Origin: Megalonaias nervosa
Lineage: Eukaryota > Mollusca > Bivalvia > Unionida > Unionidae
Direction: 5' to 3'
Assembly: GCA_016617855.1 (NCBI GenBank)
Contig: JAECUM010004333.1
Location: 1-64,000 of the forward strand
DNA: 64,000 nucleotides
In this document: positions 34,224 to 45,440 of the stretch, piece by piece
Layout: each line of letters opens with the position of its first letter
Numbering within the stretch: position 1 is the stretch's first letter
Notes under the pieces: model-generated
The model's input: the letters and a program-made list of their open reading frames with translations, nothing else
Database searches by the model: none
Told to the model about the DNA's origin: nothing
Translations under genes and position numbers: made by a program

Positions 34224-35890
34224 AAAGCTACATCAAAAAACATGAGAATGAATTGGAGGAAGTATTAAGGAAGAACAAGTACAAGAAGAAAAAGAAAGAT
34301 TCTAACTTGTTTTACTTTGAATGCACCGTAAGACTGGCATTCACGTCTCTAACCTCTGCACAGCTGATCGTGATACAAGAATCGATATTTTTCATTGTCC
34401 CAATTATACTGACAGCAATATGCTACAGTCAGGGCTCACAGTTCTCGAGATGTGAAGAACAAATTTTCTTAGGAAATATTATTCAGAACAAAGCATCGAA
34501 TGTCCCAGTCACCATGAACGGGGCCAGACCCATCTACATGAAAAATGGGAAAAGTAAATTTTAAAATATTTCATGAGTTATTTTGCCATGCCGTTTTGGT
34601 AAAATTCCTAAAACGTTTGGAATGACAGAAATGACCAAAAGTTATTTTCCACATCTTTTCAATACTGAAAGCAAATCAACACATTGTGCTCCCGCATTTG
34701 CCTGACGTTCGGTACTATCATGCCGACGACAAGCGCACATAACAACGCGAAACAAAAATCAATATTCAAATGTTTTTCACTTTCAAGACAAAATTCTGAA
34801 ATATTGCCGATCCGATATGGACATTTTATGTCGTTGCAGTGGAAAGTTTCGATAATTATTTCTGAACCACAAAGGTAATGAGCCTTTGAAGAAAGCTTCT
34901 ACCATCGCTAAAGCGTGTGGATTAATGTAGGATAAAAAGTTCTTGTGTGAGAGCCAACTAGCCATCATATCTCCTCAGAGTTATATCTTGGTCAGCAGCT
35001 GGTATTCCGACAAAGCTTTCCGCTGACTCCATTACTTCTGTGAAAGTGAAGACAAATGGACACAACGTGCTAGAAACGGTGGAGAAAAGAAAATTGGAAG
35101 TCTTTCTGTGGATGGGTGGGATTTATAAAACCTCCAGATTCCAGGGATGTTTATCTCAAGGATAACCCACGTATTTCCCTCAACGAAACATGAAAAGTCC
35201 TTTCTTATAGTTCTCCATGGAAGAGTTGTAAGAACGAGCATACCAACGACGCCAGAAGTTAGAAAGATAAGGATATTATGTAGCAGAAATGCGAACGTAC
35301 AACTGATGTCTCAAAACCAATACAGAATTTAGACGCATTGCCGAAAACTATGAATTGGTAAACAACCAATATTTGAACCCACACGACAGTTTGCTTGGAG
35401 GACGAACCAATGCAACACGCTTACTGCACGACGTGGAGGAATCTCAAGAAGAAATCAATTTATTTGTGTTGTTTGTATCCGCCGGTGTGCAAACTCGATT
35501 CCTAACATGGCACCCTGAAATGTTGACAGAACACATCGACACGGAACACATTCATCACTACAAAGGATGAATCAAATGTAAAGTCTTACCTTCAAACCAC
35601 CTGTACCATCCTGTCTTACCATACCATTGACAAGGACAAGAGAATGTTTCCTATATGTCGTGCTTGTGCTGAAACACGTAAGCAAGACCAACCTTGTTTC
35701 CACAAAGATGAAGAATGCGCTTTGACAGCAATGTGGGAGACTGTTGAATTGTTTCGCGTTTCGGATCTTGGATACCAACTGCTAACAGTGTGCGAAATTC
35801 GACACTTTCCTACTAGAGAACATACCGTAAGGACTATAACATAATAAAGGAATTTTCTAAGGCCCAGAATTCAAAAGGGACCGTTTTGGT
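34224..35890 (+). pseudogene. Decayed Polinton family-B DNA polymerase, exonuclease and palm part
   Basis: This continues the gene broken by the LINE. Fragments in different frames keep the order of Polinton polymerases. They are DSNLFYFEC at ~34297 (exonuclease I region), LPDVRYYHADD at ~34700, NPHDSLLGGRTNATRL at ~35380 (palm motif-A neighbourhood), a YHPVLPY block at ~35605, FPICRACAETRK at 35647 and a VCEIRHF block at ~35790. The C-terminal catalytic DTDS-type motif was not found. Many stops and frame changes make it clearly non-functional. Confidence 0.65.
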
Positions 35891-36021
35891 GCATGGACGG
35901 ACGAGCAAACAGAAGACACTATAGTCCGTGAAAAATTATGGATACGAAGACCGACAGAGATAAACTTCAAACCAAATGCAAAGTCAAAGGACTAACACAC
36001 AACTAACGATCGAATCAAGTA

Positions 36022-36291
36022 GTGAACTTTGACGTCTTCAAAGAAGTTTCACAATCTGGACCAGATCAGGAGCTCAAGTGGAAACATTGGATCCACATAA
36101 AATTGAAAATTAGAAACCATCACACCGACAGTCGCCCTTCTAGAAAGTCTTTAAAATTATATACCAGAAACGAGTGCGACTTCCAGACTACAAGACTTTA
36201 CCGTATGGACATGCCGAGCTTCAGTATACAAATGGGAAAGTTCCAAGACCAATACTTCACTGTGACTACAAACGCCGACCGAGAAAGATAA
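36022..36291 (+). pseudogene. Unassigned 89-codon ORF downstream of the polymerase remnant
   Basis: It lies where the polymerase palm/thumb would continue but has no motif I can name. It may be polymerase C-terminal sequence in the wrong frame. Confidence 0.25.
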
Positions 36292-36989
36292 TGAATAATT
36301 CGACACAGCAAACAAGTGAGGGACCCACTATGGACTCCATTGTGCAAGTTTGAGTCCAGCACACTCTTACCGATTTTGACGAATTCGACAGAGCAATTGA
36401 GTGAGGGACTCATTACAGATCTCAAGTTCGATTATGAATTCAAGTGCGTTTCTGTCCCTTGTTGCCAGAGTGATGCCGTACTCTGCAGCATCAACGATGT
36501 AGCACGACCTTGCCGCTCCTCTATCACAATTGAAAGCGATGCCATTCGTGTGTCATAACGTTCTATTAGCGAAAGCGATGCAGCACGACTGTTCTGCTCT
36601 ACTTATAAAAGTGATTTGTCTACTCGGAACGAGGAGACAAGTAGAGTGTTTCAGTTGTGTTGTCAAAATCCACGAATGAGAGTATAAAGAATCAGGTTTC
36701 CTAGAACATGCCAGATCCGTGCTGCCACCACTTTCAGTTTGTGGGGCATGATTATTATCATCATGGATACTTTAGATGAGAACATTCTTAGTTTTTCCTC
36801 TTGAGCAAACAGTTGTACAAAGAACTATACAGCTGCGAGTGACATGCAAAGAATGCATCCTTTATGATATAGACATTTTAACCAAGGAAAGGTCTCGGTG
36901 AAAATACTATTCCAAAACGATTCTCCAGTGAATTGTAATCAATGTATCATGTGTACAAAGGAGTCGCCCGACAACTATCACATGGTTAA

Positions 36990-37350
36990 GGAGATATATT
37001 AAAGACAGCTTTTCGTACGGCAGCACCCATCTTAAAACCGATGGTTACTCAAGTGTGGTTTGCTTTAAAAGATGCCGCTTTGACGCAAGGAAAAGAATTT
37101 CTTCATCACAAAGAAAGCCCCAAATACACCTTGACGAAAGCAAGCGAACATGTCTTGCTTCAACCTGGAAAACAACTTCTGGGACGCCGATTAGCCCCTT
37201 TAAATTCGCTTCACACTTAAGGAAAAGCATTACTTCCTCCTCTATTCAACAGCAAGGACGAAATAGAAAGAGACGTCGAAACACCTTCAGATCTCATAAA
37301 CATATTCAGAAAAAATACCAAAAGAAGCACAGGAGCGCTCAGAGAATTGG
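36990..37350 (+). pseudogene. Small basic core-like protein remnant before the capsid gene
   Basis: One frame begins with a TAAPILKP stretch rich in Ala and Lys. The overlapping frame (37055-37357) ends very Arg/Lys-rich (RNRKRRRNTF, KKYQKKHRS). Polintons and adintoviruses often carry a short basic protein (adenovirus pX/VII-like) just upstream of the major capsid gene. Position and composition suggest this; similarity is weak. Confidence 0.35.
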
Positions 37351-37367
37351 ACGTGTTTGATAACTAA

Positions 37368-38280
37368 TTGAACAAAGTGATGTTCAGAGATTCTTGCGAC
37401 TGTTCTGAGTCAGAACTCGATCTTTTTGCCATGCCGCTGTCGATGATGACATTGCAAGAATCCCAATGCGTAGAATTTCATCCTGTGTCGTCTTTGACTA
37501 CATCGGCCAATATCGAATTTGAAATCAAAGGACAAACCGAATATTACTTCGGTCTGAATAACAGTCATTTGTACATGAAATTCAAAGTTCTGGAAGTGGA
37601 CAACACCATTCCAGGGGAAGAAGTCAGAGTAGCTACGGTCGACAATATCATGCATTCGTTTTTCAGTGAAGTGGAGTTTTACTTGAAGAACAAAATAGTA
37701 AGCAACATGGATATTTATTCTTACCAAGTGTACCTAGAAAATCTCTTGACTTATGGAAAGAAGCCAAGGACACACATCTGGACGCTACCGTCGTATGGAA
37801 ACCTGACACTTTGGATGTCTTCAACAACACAGAGTTGACAGAACCTGATAGTCCTTGCAATGTTGGGTTTAATGACAGTCCAAAGAAAATAAAACTATGG
37901 CGCGGTTTAGAACTGATTGATTTTTTGCATCTGGACATGTGGTTGCAAGACAAGTATCTGTTGCACGGGATGGAAATTCGACTGAGACTGATAGTCAGTG
38001 CAAGCGAGTACAGAGCCAGACTTAACGTGCGACGTGTGACAGTCTTACATAAAGTGAGAAACAACATCGGTCAAACTTTAGCAGAATGAATGGCAAGTAT
38101 CCGATATGACGAGTGGAAGTGAAAACCTTCACCATTTCCCTCTGGACTCCAATCCATGATCGATTTTTATATTATGCAAGGACAGTTACCCAAACGTTTA
38201 CTACTTAGCATCGTCTGAAATGCGGCCCTCAGTGGGGAGCCATCAATCAACATCCTTTAAAGTTCCAACACCTCAAGTAG
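37368..38280 (+). pseudogene. Decayed Polinton/adintovirus major capsid protein (double jelly-roll type)
   Basis: The first frame (37368-37838) has SELDLFAMP, VEFHPVSSLTTSANIEFEI and SFFSEVEFYLKNKIVSN. The second frame (37811-38089) has LELIDFLHLDMWLQDKYLL and MEIRLRLIVSASEYRARLN. A third, 38095-38230, shows a VEVKTFTI then GQLPKRLL stretch. This order matches the F54H12.2-like capsid family of Polintons. At least two frame changes and a truncation near 38280, where a palindrome-rich repeat begins, make it a fossil. An ATG at 37380 may be the original start. Confidence 0.75.
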
Positions 38281-38284
38281 GAGT

Positions 38285-38380
38285 GAAGCGATTCATCGAT
38301 ATATCGATGCATCGATAATTTTGCTGTAACGATACACATATTGATACAAGAGACGGAAAATCGATACAAACGATACCTAC
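38285..38380. repeat. ATCGAT-rich palindromic repeat
   Basis: A run of overlapping ATCGAT words (ATATCGATGCATCGATAA), then AATCGATACAAACGATAC. It resembles terminal sequence of hAT-type MITEs and marks the right end of the recognisable capsid remnant. Confidence 0.4.
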
Positions 38381-41300
38381 CGTATGTAAGATATTTTAGT
38401 CTTCACCAGTCATGAATAATTATTATTAGTTTGCCTTATTATTCTTTAAAATTATAAATAGCATCTGCAGTAACAGGCTCTCATTTTTATTAGTAAAAAC
38501 GAAAAAGACTATTGAGAATACTCGCTTCCGTCTATAAATGAACACAAATTGACATGGTTTGTAATTTGCTCCCCCCCCCCATGCTAATTATCTTAAACCA
38601 GCAACCTGTTCAGCATATACGATACATTCCAAACGTGTTCCACATGTATAATAAAGTACTTTACCTATCACTTAATAACCACTATTACGCGAAGTTAGTA
38701 TGTGAACTACTTTGGTCGATTTGAAAGATACACTACCGGTGTGTCGCACAGTTAAATGTTACATTGAATTCTCATTGGTTATTGCTTATTCCGGTCCAGG
38801 TTAAACAATAACCACCGATCAGAAATTAATGTAGCTTATTCCCTGCGTGACAAACAGGAAGTATTGGGAAAGCCATAGAGAAACGTTGCACTAAAGTCGT
38901 TAACTGATATGTAAAGTACTTAAACAGAAATGCTGTCAGGGTGTGCGATTGCATAAATTGTGCAAAATTTGTACGAATTCGCGCACTTAGAGAACAGTGA
39001 TGCGCGAGAACTCCCGCGTATGAAAATGTGCTCGGCGAAGTAGACAATTTTTGTTTAACCGTTCTTATCACGACATCTGTTTATTATGTAGGCAACGTTA
39101 CACATCTGGGTTCTTCAAGCATGTCATGAATGATTGTTAAACTAAATTTTATTGGCACATGGTGCCCAGGAATAAGCATTATGATGGCGTAGTTTGAACA
39201 TTCCATGAAGGAAGTTTAACAAATACGTGTTTAAAATACGGGCTACCTAGAAAACCCAAAATGTCTGATCTGTGTTGTGGTTCATTATGATTTCGTTCGG
39301 CAAATACTGGCTGATGGTAGCGATGATGACAATAATTTTTAAAATTATGAAGTATATCGGATTACTGGAGCTGGGAAAGTGTTGATGGAGATACCAGTGA
39401 GTGATTTTGAACCTGAAAATAGTGTTTTAAATCGAGTCAGATGTACATTGTCGATGGACAAAAATAGACTGCATGAGGGTCAGTCTCCCTTTCAGCGGTT
39501 TTTCGAAATTAAATGTAGAAACGGCAGAATACTCAGCCTAATTAAAATACAGTTGATTTAGAAGTATAATGCAATTTCATTTTTTTCAGTTTAGCCCAGT
39601 TGATCATATGTTACAAACCATATGTCCATAACTGAATAAATAAGGGTTAAAAAATGAAATTAAAAAGTGAAGATATTCATTTGAACACCCCTGTTTGTAC
39701 AAGCAGACTATGGCATTGATGAACTAAAAACTCTGATATAGCATTATGGAACAGAAAAGAAATCTAGCATAGCAGTAGTAGACCACTGAGTCAACAAAGT
39801 TTATTTTAGTGAAAAATCATATTTTGGACCAGATGTATCCAAATGATAATATCTGTGAGCTCTGGAAAATTGTACATAACAATCATAAAAAATCAGTTTC
39901 CCAACATATTCAAGCTGCCAAAGATAGCTATGTATATTGCCCCTTCAGAAAGCAGCAAAGAACAATAATCATACACAGATAAGGAACAGGGTATGCACAG
40001 AAATAATTAACAGGACAGTTAAGTAATAACAGCAGCCGTGGCATTTCGTACAACGATTATGCAGGACGATATCCTTTGTGGGTATCCTTTAATTTCACTC
40101 CAGAATAAGGCAGCGACAAAGAACATTCTCAATCTGTTTAAAATTGGATCAACTGCGTGTGGAACTTCAGTTTGCAATAGCTCTGACCAAGACAGTGAAC
40201 GACAGCGTGTATGCAGAATTTGACAATACTCTGGATATCAACAGTTTGAAAGAAGTGATTCTAGGCTATTAGAAAAAAGATAGAACATAAAGAACCTATA
40301 GAGATAGGCGATGAGGATATGTTTGATTCATAACAAGAAGAAAAATACAAATTTAGTCATGATGTCGAGATGGCCAGAAAAAAAAAAATAGCATTTAGTC
40401 TACTATTTTGCTCAGGACTTGACTGAATGACTCAAAGGTCTTACCAGAGAACATTGCTACTGATGTCAAATTGATCATCCTAGTCAGAACCAACACGACA
40501 AATGTATGATGATGAGTACGAAGTTGGAAGAGTATCTTGAAGAGGTATGAACCCTCATCTCCGAAGAGAAAAGTTTGAGATAGTGATATTAAAACTTGCA
40601 TGACCATTCCTTACCTTCCTTGACTTTGCTAGAGACCAAACCCATCTCTTGCAACAGAGTACAGAGACGAGCCTTGGCGTGGTGTGTACTAAAGATGAAC
40701 TTCGTTATCTTAAACCAAAAGACGTTCAAGACTATGTCATCAACACAGACGACAGTCATCGATAAGGAGCCCTTTTGTAGCCGTCTTTCACCCGTCTGGC
40801 CACCCAGCGTTGATTCGTCAACATTTGCCGTGTCATCCAAACTCGGTGAAACTGAATGTGGCGCTGGTGCACATGTACAACGTAAGAAAAATTGGACATA
40901 CATAAATCAAATTACATACATAAAGATGTCAGAGTAACTAATTTAAGCAGTGCTTAAAGAAGAAGAAATGAAAAAGCATTTTAAAAAAGGGCCAAGATGA
41001 AGCAGAGAGAGCAAGAGATGGAGAAGGAGCAAATGGAGACAGATGATGAGTCTAAATTTAGGTTCAGTGTTTAAAATAGACGTCCCGTCGCTGTGGTGAA
41101 ACCAAAAGTGTGATATAGTTGTCATGGATATAGTCGTTGTTAACATCTCAAACGTCCAGGACAATAACCAACTATCCTTTTAAGGGTTATTCACATCTCT
41201 TAGAAAAGAGAGATATCAGTCTTAATTGCCAAAAGAAGTTTGTGTTGTACGTATTTGAATATGTCTTTCTCTTTCCCACACCAAAAAACCTTAAAAGCTC

Positions 41301-41517
41301 CTTCCCATAAAAATGTGGGTTTGCGTGGGTATGTCTAAACTCTTTTAACCCTTTTGTTATACATTTTATTTCTCAATGATAATAGGAATTGTGTTAAAAA
41401 ATGGAAAATAATAGTTTCTTTTAGGTCTGCGCGATTTTTGTTACCTTTGGTAGTCTGTGTGAGGATTGTATAAGATTTTAGAGTCAGCAGCGAAGAGAGA
41501 GCAACTAAGACGTACTA
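38381..41517. other. No gene recognised
   Basis: The DNA is AT-rich. A 113-codon plus ORF at 40596-40937 overlaps a 104-codon minus ORF (40903-40589); neither has a motif. A short C-run occurs at 38573-38580. Nothing here could be tied to the capsid remnant. Confidence 0.4.
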
Positions 41518-42378
41518 ATGGAGCTAGCGATGGAACAATTTATCCGCGCTCAGGCCCTGAACGCGATAAAGGGACTCGGTCTCCTTGTCGCTTCTAGTTG
41601 GAGTCTGAGAGCACAGCAGAGTAGGACGACTCTGCTGTTAATATGGGAGAAAAAAGAAGAGAAAAGACACAGGCCTAGGGGTCAACGCAGAGGGGGAAAT
41701 TGGCGCCAGCAGCGGGAGCATTCATTGCAGACCCAGTTAGGGACCAACCCACCGAGCGTAACCCACCAAGAGAACAAACCCCAGCAAGAGATTGAGCCAA
41801 CTACTCAAACTATTCCAGCTATAGCTGAAGAAATAACAACAGCCAGGCACACAATTACTTCTGCCCACGCAATTCTGAACCACGCTTCGAGGGCAAAGAA
41901 AACTTTTGCCAGTATTGCGGCCTATATACCTGTTACCCCAACTTCTCCAACATGGCAACAAGTTCAACGTGGTAAGGAAAATACCGTAGAAGCAGATCTA
42001 CAAATGTCCTCTTCTAGTGAGGAAGAGGAAGAAGTAGTAGAGGTAGAGGAAGAAGAGGGAGAAACTGAAGAAGAGGAACCCCTTAAAAAAATTTTTTGGG
42101 AAATGGGATTGAGGCCGGCGCTCGAAAAACACAAAAAAGCAAGTATTTTCATCAGCTCTGTCAAATACCTCGCCTGGCGAATTTTAAATTCCTATAAACC
42201 TACTCCAAAACAATGGCACTTCGGGGGCAGGATGCTCTCCCAATACTATCAATATGCCTACCAAAACTATACATTGAATGATCTGATTGATGCGGCGACA
42301 CACCTGACGGCGTTGCACAGTTACCGGGAGTTTCCTGAAGGCACTGGACAAGACCCACGTACGGCGCAAAAAAATTAA
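41518..42378 (+). CDS. Unrecognised 286-residue protein with acidic tract
   Basis: Starts at an ATG. Residues ~45-67 are very basic (EKRHRPRGQRRGGNWRQQR). Residues ~75-110 are rich in Gln, Thr and Pro, and 167-187 are almost all Glu. Residues ~190-275 look folded (WEMGLRPALEKHKK, SSVKYLAWRILNSYKP, MLSQYYQYAYQNYTLNDLID). There is no signal peptide or membrane segment. I recognise no family. Just after the stop come two short perfect hairpins (42422-42437 and 42460-42485) and then the structured module at 42573. The basic-acidic-globular layout would suit a nucleic-acid-binding or virion protein, but that is inference. Confidence 0.5.
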   Translation: MELAMEQFIRAQALNAIKGLGLLVASSWSLRAQQSRTTLLLIWEKKEEKRHRPRGQRRGGNWRQQREHSLQTQLGTNPPSVTHQENKPQQEIEPTTQTIPAIAEEITTARHTITSAHAILNHASRAKKTFASIAAYIPVTPTSPTWQQVQRGKENTVEADLQMSSSSEEEEEVVEVEEEEGETEEEEPLKKIFWEMGLRPALEKHKKASIFISSVKYLAWRILNSYKPTPKQWHFGGRMLSQYYQYAYQNYTLNDLIDAATHLTALHSYREFPEGTGQDPRTAQKN

Positions 42379-42421
42379 AGAAGCAGAAGATCGCCGAGGA
42401 ACTTTCAATCAATTACCAAAC

Positions 42422-42485
42422 AGCCCATTTTAGGGCTCAAAATTGCATCATTATTTTAGGGATTCCATTTCGGCCAGGAATCCCA
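42422..42485 (+). terminator. Two hairpins directly after the 286-codon ORF
   Basis: AGCCC/GGGCT with a 6-nt loop, then GGGATTCC/GGAATCCC with a 10-nt loop, within 110 bp of the stop codon. They could be 3'-end structures of the transcript; the type label is only nearest fit. Confidence 0.35.
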
Positions 42486-42572
42486 ATTAGAACAATCTAT
42501 GATTCTGACTCGATCCTTTTTTTTTCCATCGTTCATAATTCAAACCAAATGCCTAATATTGACTAAATTCTT

Positions 42573-43440
42573 ATATGTCGCTTAGACATATTAGTAATTA
42601 AAATTTGCTAGGGACTTAAATTTTATGTACACTATGTACTAGAATGATTGGTTGATAGGTGATAGGTAAATTTTATGACTTAAAGGATATGGTTAATTGC
42701 ACAGGTGGCATACACGCTATTGGTTTTATTTATGTCCATTAGTATAACTGGACTGAATTTGAAATAAGTACGACACGACATCCATTACTTCGCTTCACAC
42801 CGGTTACTGGGTAACTTTCTTCCTTTTCCATACTCGGACACCTGTACATGGACGGAATGTGGTACGATTTCCACCCGTCCAAACACCAGGTATCCCGAAG
42901 TGTGACGTCATAGTCGCTGACCAATCGCGACTGGCGTCACATACTGCATTGGTTGACACCTAGTCTAACTCTGCTGCCACTGGAGCCAGAGAAACTTGAG
43001 TGCGTGTTGGGCCTATTCCCACTCAAGGAAAGCCCCTAGCTGATACTGTGGCGGAGTGGCATGTGGGTGCATGGTATAACATACTGCAAATGCGGACTGG
43101 CGACCCATAAATGGAAGAACAAAGATAGTCCGGTAATTCCTGCATGCCAACGAGTCTCCTCTTTAATTGAGGAGTGTGCTGATGTGGCAAAAAGTTTAGC
43201 ACTTTACCCTTCAGCATTCAAGTCAATTCAGCTAGGTGGGTCGATGGGACTTAATTGAACCACGACCTGTCGGCAAAATTAGCAGCTGTCTTTGAGAGCA
43301 TTAACGCCGGGGGATGAGGCACTGATTCCTTCCCCCAGGAAAATTAACAGTCTGCGGTGCAGACATTAACTCGTCGCACATGCACATATGTGCGCACGCG
43401 ACGTTAATTCAAAAGTAAGTAAGAGGATTGTATTCATTCC
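42573..43440 (+). ncRNA. Structured module, copy A
   Basis: Hairpins in order: ATATGTC/GACATAT with loop GCTTA (42573-42591); GTACA/TGTAC with loop CTA (42627-42639); GGGGGA..AGG/CCTTCCCCC (43309-43336); GTCTGC/GCAGAC with loop GGT (43350-43364); and TTAAC..GTCGC/GCGAC GTTAA with a 20-nt apical part (43366-43407). TTAA words separate the last three. GGATTGTATT follows. The same order occurs in copy B with different stem bases. Relative to B it has about 470 extra bp between the second and third hairpins, including a short ORF at 43061-43258. Confidence 0.55.
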
Positions 43441-43900
43441 AGATTGAGCATTCAGGCAGTGGACACCGAACAGGCAAGATCAGCGGAGCGGGAGTACGGT
43501 GAAAGGGGTGTCGACGGGAAAAGGCGGGACAAAGACAAAGAGCTACACATTAAGGATCACGAAACAACCAAACAAAGAAGTAGAAGTAAATAGAACGTGG
43601 CCAAACGATGTAGTATAACAGTCTAGTCTACCGCGCGCCTGCAGCGAGCTGCCCTTCACTAAAAGCTACCGAAGCGGACACGAATAACAGGCTACAACGA
43701 TGAATGATAGAGCGGCCATAGGAATTCCACAGCGTTAACTCATTAGGCGATCTCTACGTATGAGAGAGACATAGGACCAATGCAGCTACCTTGGAACGGA
43801 TATGGAACAGCCGTCATACCGAAGTGGCCTACATACTGATAAGCCTGCACAAGTACAGAAAAGTCAGAAGAAGACGGAAACCTGACTTTCAATATTGCCT
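43441..43900. other. Spacer between structured modules
   Basis: No complete ORF. Broken open stretches (one ends near 43910 with a KVRRRRKPDF run) suggest a degraded coding segment. If the region is built of repeated [ORF + module] units, this would be the second ORF. Confidence 0.3.
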
Positions 43901-44039
43901 GAATGTATAGGTTTTCATTTTGGCTTGAAAACCTTTTTGATAAAATCTCTATCGTGTAATTCGAATTTGACCCTTTGGTTCCTCCACCATCAAAATTTTT
44001 TGTCTATTTTGTTTAATTCTTATGGGTGACACGAAAAAT

Positions 44040-44482
44040 ATGAGTCGCTTTGACTTATCCGATTGGTGTAATTTAGGAAATTTATGTACACTTTGTACAC
44101 TAAATTCCAACTTCGAATTATATTAAAGAAATTTTTAAACTTATTTTATTTGGTTAATTGTACAGGTGGATTACACACTATTGGTAATAGGTTCTGTCCC
44201 TTAATCTAACTGGACTAAATTTGGCAATTTAATGTACGGTCTGGGGTTCTGGAACGTACACGACGTCTATTGCTGTAGCGCTCGCGCATTTCTGGATCCT
44301 TCTCCTCCTTTGCCTTTGCCAGACCCAATTAAACAGTGCGACCATAGCACATTAAAGCGGGGTTGTAGTGGCACCATTCCTACAACCCCGACCAATTAAA
44401 AATCTCGACACTCGAGAATTAACCAGTCGCGCAAGCTCTTGTAAGCATATGCGACTTTAATCCGTTTAAGTTAAGAAGATTG
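44040..44482 (+). ncRNA. Structured module, copy B
   Basis: Hairpins matching copy A: ATGAGTC/GACTTAT with loop GCTTT (44040-44058); GTACA/TGTAC with loop CTT (44086-44098); CGGGGTTGTAG/CTACAACCCCG (44358-44390); TCTCGA/TCGAGA with loop CAC (44403-44417); and TTAAC-CA-GTCGC/GCGAC-TTTAA with the same 2-nt bulge and the same 20-nt apical length (44419-44460). Linear blocks GGTTAATTG, ACAGGTGG and GATTGTATT are also shared. Paired changes in stems point to a selected RNA or single-stranded DNA fold. Confidence 0.6.
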
Positions 44483-44515
44483 TATTTTGTGTAAGGGACG
44501 TTTTCCTTCACGTCC

Positions 44516-44719
44516 GTGATTGAAGCTCATTCACCATTTATGCCATTCATCGTTGACCAAACAAGAAAAATGGCAGAGCATTGCAAAGTCGGCAAACTGA
44601 TGGAGGCCAACATTTTTTATGGAACGCTTTCGGTACCTGCTGAGCCTGGTGAAAGAGTTAGACGTTTACCCTTACATGCGATACTGAAAGTGGGATATTA
44701 CCGATCTGGAAGTGATTGA
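44516..44719 (+). CDS. Short unassigned ORF after module B
   Basis: 67 codons from GTG (first ATG at 44540), with no recognised motif. A second frame, about 44627-44820, reads as a charged segment ending in EETRVKQQEKRKRDFLNLNKN and is broken by one TGA. A degraded longer gene with a frame change is as likely as a real small protein. Confidence 0.25.
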   Translation: MIEAHSPFMPFIVDQTRKMAEHCKVGKLMEANIFYGTLSVPAEPGERVRRLPLHAILKVGYYRSGSD

Positions 44720-45089
44720 TGAGGAAACGGAGAAAATCAAAGCGGTGTGGGTGGAAGAGACAAGAGTGAAACAGCAGGAGAAGAGAAAACGGGACTTCCT
44801 GAACCTGAACAAGAACTGAATGAAGATCCAGGATAAATTCCGTTGGAGACACAGGTCTGGGAGAGGAAGGCCAAAGTGCCTAGTGTTAGGCTCGTAGTCT
44901 CCGCCAAAACAGATTGGAAGAAATGGGGACAGAGATGATCACCCTGCGATGCGACCACTGCTAAGAAAGTTTCAAACTCCAAATGAGCGATAATAACTTT
45001 TATTTCCGTTTGTATTTTTATGTTTTGTGTTTGCTTCTTTGTCTATGTGTATGTTGTTGACAAACTAAAACTTAAAACCCTCTTTACTC

Positions 45090-45440
45090 CTTCTCTTGTG
45101 CTAGTATGTGTTTGTATATAAGGGCATAGTAGTGTTGTATATACACACTTCCTACCCGTGTTTGTAATATTATGTGTTTGCATGTACGGGTATAGAATTG
45201 TGTCTACAAGCAACACCGTATCCTTGTGTGTGATAGGATGTAAGGGTATAATAGTGTTGTCTATACACACTTCTTACTCTTGTTTGTAATGTTATGTGTT
45301 TGCATGTACGGGTATAGTAGTGTGCTTACAAGCTACACCGTATCCTTGTGTGTGATAGGATGTACTTGTACGTAAGGGTATAGTAGTGTGTTTCTAAACA
45401 CTTCATACCCTTACTTGCATGATAGTATGATTGTGTGATA
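45090..45440. repeat. ~124-bp tandem repeat
   Basis: The block with TATGTGTTTGCATGTACGGG, CACCGTATCCTTGTGTGTGA and a CACACTTC phrase recurs about every 124 bp, nearly three times. Confidence 0.8.

Noticed and set aside
41699..41720. TGGCGCC word resembling a retroviral primer binding site
   Set aside because: It lies inside the 286-codon ORF and there is no LTR before it.
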